From DASRSS01 sp035656335 (GTDB taxonomy: Bacteria > Actinomycetota > Actinomycetes > Mycobacteriales > Jatrophihabitantaceae), in contig DASRSS010000011.1 in NCBI GenBank assembly GCA_035656335.1, positions 1 through 6,419 of the forward strand: a DNA stretch of 6,419 bases, read 5' to 3'. Positions 5,486 to 6,419 of this stretch are shown here, piece after piece. The first letter of the stretch is position 1. Every line of letters starts with the position of its first letter. The notes beneath the pieces were generated by a model. That model was not told the DNA's origin and made no database searches. It worked only from the letters and a program-made list of their open reading frames with translations. Made by a program: the position numbers and the translations under genes.

Positions 5486-6234
5486 GAGAACAGGGCCCTC
5501 GGTAGCTCGATGGTCTCGCCGCCGGGCAGCTCGGCGATGATCCGGTCGCCGTCGACGCGGATGTCGGGCGAGATCGCCTCGAGCTCACGGCTGTCGGCGG
5601 CCGCGAGCACCTCGGCGACCGCGCCGAACGGCTGCAGCGCGGCCAGCGTGGCGATGGTCGGCGGCAGCAGCCCGCGCTCGCCGCGCTGCGCCTGCTCCAG
5701 CGCCTCGGCCGGCCGGATCCAGGACGCCTCCGACGACTCGGTGGTGACGTCCTGCGCGTCGGCGCCCTCGGGCAGTCCCGCGACGAAGAAGTGCGTGTCG
5801 TAGCGACGGGTCTCGCCCGGCGGCGTGATCCAGCGAGCCCAGGGCCGCAGGGACTCGGCGTCCACCTGCAGGCCGTTGGCCCGCAGCAGATCGCCGAACG
5901 ACACCCGTCCGGCCTCGACGTCGGTGCGCGCGCCGGACAGGTCCGCGGCGGGCACGGACAGCAGCACGCCGGTCTCCTCGAACGTCTCGCGCACCGCCGC
6001 GCCGAGCAGGGCGCGCGCCTGCCGCTCGTCGCAGCCGAACCGGCCCGCGACCGCCGCGGCCGCGCCGGGCGCGAACGGCAGCTCGGCGTCGGCCCCGTCG
6101 ACGCGGCCGCCCGGGAACACGCTCATGCCCGCCGCGAACACCATCTGCTTGACGCGCGTGAGCATCCAGGCCTGCAGCCCGTCCACGGAGTCGCGTAGCA
6201 GCACCACGGTCGCGGCGTCGCGGATCTCCGTCAC
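5482..6234 (-). CDS. NUDIX hydrolase, NUDT19-like with split NUDIX box
   Basis: The protein has 250 residues from a GTG at 6232-6234 that overlaps the RidA-like stop as GTGA. A GGAG motif (6243-6246 on the complementary strand) precedes it by 8 nt. The N-terminal AATVVLLRD strand, the MVFAAGMSVFPGG segment (31-43) and the helix AAVRETFEETGVLL (79-92) are the two halves of a NUDIX box separated by an insertion of about 35 residues. This is the architecture of the NUDT19/RP2 group, whose mammalian member hydrolyses CoA and acyl-CoA. The catalytic helix keeps Arg82, Glu83, Glu86, Glu87 and Gly89. TPPGETRRYDTHFFVA (137-152) is a further segment typical of the group. CoA-type diphosphatase activity is inferred only. 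The mycobacterial locus as I recall it lacks this gene between the MBL and RidA genes. Confidence 0.9.
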   Translation of the reverse strand: MTEIRDAATVVLLRDSVDGLQAWMLTRVKQMVFAAGMSVFPGGRVDGADAELPFAPGAAAAVAGRFGCDERQARALLGAAVRETFEETGVLLSVPAADLSGARTDVEAGRVSFGDLLRANGLQVDAESLRPWARWITPPGETRRYDTHFFVAGLPEGADAQDVTTESSEASWIRPAEALEQAQRGERGLLPPTIATLAALQPFGAVAEVLAAADSRELEAISPDIRVDGDRIIAELPGGETIELPRALFS

Positions 6235-6419
6235 GGGGCGATCTCCACGATCAGCTCGACCTCGACCGGCGAGTCGAGCGGCAGGACGGCCACCCCGACC
6301 GCGGAGCGCGCGTGCCGTCCCGCCTCGCCGAACACCTCGCCGAGGAACTCGCTGGCACCGTTGATCACGCCGGGCTGGCCGGTGAAGTCCGGTGCCGATG
6401 CGACGAACCCGACCACCTT
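6231..6419 (-). CDS. RidA (YjgF/UK114)-family protein, C-terminal part, truncated by window edge
   Basis: The minus-strand frame is open to the window edge and ends with TGA at 6231-6233, so 62 C-terminal residues are seen; the start lies beyond base 6419. The segment RHARSAVGVAVLPLDSPVEVEL is characteristic of the RidA fold. The Arg after HA is at the place of the substrate-binding arginine of RidA enzymes, which hydrolyse reactive enamine/imine intermediates, and VEVE is at the place of the conserved glutamate. VINGASEFLGEVFGEAG is the preceding helix. The Rv3678c-type subgroup, to which this belongs by position, has no settled function, so imine deaminase activity is a possibility rather than a call. 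It heads, or lies near the head of, the RidA-NUDIX-MBL operon and is coupled to the NUDIX gene by a 4-bp overlap. Confidence 0.88.
   Translation of the reverse strand, partial: KVVGFVASAPDFTGQPGVINGASEFLGEVFGEAGRHARSAVGVAVLPLDSPVEVELIVEIAP

Noticed and set aside
4952..5803. 283-residue plus-strand frame opposite the MBL and second NUDIX genes
   Set aside because: It spans two well-supported genes on the other strand and shows no motifs, so it is a shadow frame.

Overview
The window is about 6.4 kb of very GC-rich DNA with many GTG starts and strong G/C bias at third codon positions. This points to a high-GC actinomycete. The gene order (EphE-like hydrolase, MarP protease, NUDIX, Nth, small membrane protein, Crp, metallo-beta-lactamase fold hydrolase, RidA-like protein) closely matches the Mycobacterium tuberculosis ephE-marP-nth-crp neighbourhood (Rv3670 to Rv3678c as I recall it), with differences. 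A non-mycobacterial member of the Mycobacteriales/Pseudonocardiales is the most likely source; this is an inference from synteny and protein features, not from a search.

Layout, left to right. Bases 1-435 (+) are the 3' end of an alpha/beta hydrolase. It converges, 13 bp apart, on a minus-strand cluster read right to left: nth (endonuclease III), a NudL-type NUDIX hydrolase overlapping it by 4 bp, then after a 97-bp gap a copper-binding cupredoxin lipoprotein and the marP-type membrane serine protease 7 bp behind it. From the nth promoter region a small one-helix membrane protein is read divergently on +, followed by crp (+), a 224-residue cAMP receptor protein with its own leader. crp overlaps tail-to-tail by 21 bp with a second minus-strand operon: RidA-like protein (cut by the window edge), NUDT19-like NUDIX hydrolase and MBL-fold hydrolase, joined by two GTGA stop/start overlaps.

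How the genes may work together. MarP and the cupredoxin both act outside the cytoplasmic membrane and look co-transcribed. Nth repairs oxidised pyrimidines, and the two NUDIX enzymes belong to families that contain CoA or nucleotide diphosphatases, so the neighbourhood has a stress and housekeeping flavour. Crp is the global cAMP-responsive regulator, and its leader carries a near-consensus Crp site that would allow autoregulation.

I see no mobile element, CRISPR array, tRNA/rRNA or horizontally acquired island, and no stretch over 300 bases without a gene. This is a conserved chromosomal core region. The parts worth a second look are regulatory (Crp site, a 9-bp inverted repeat between divergent genes, apparently leaderless starts) and the cupredoxin placed beside marP.
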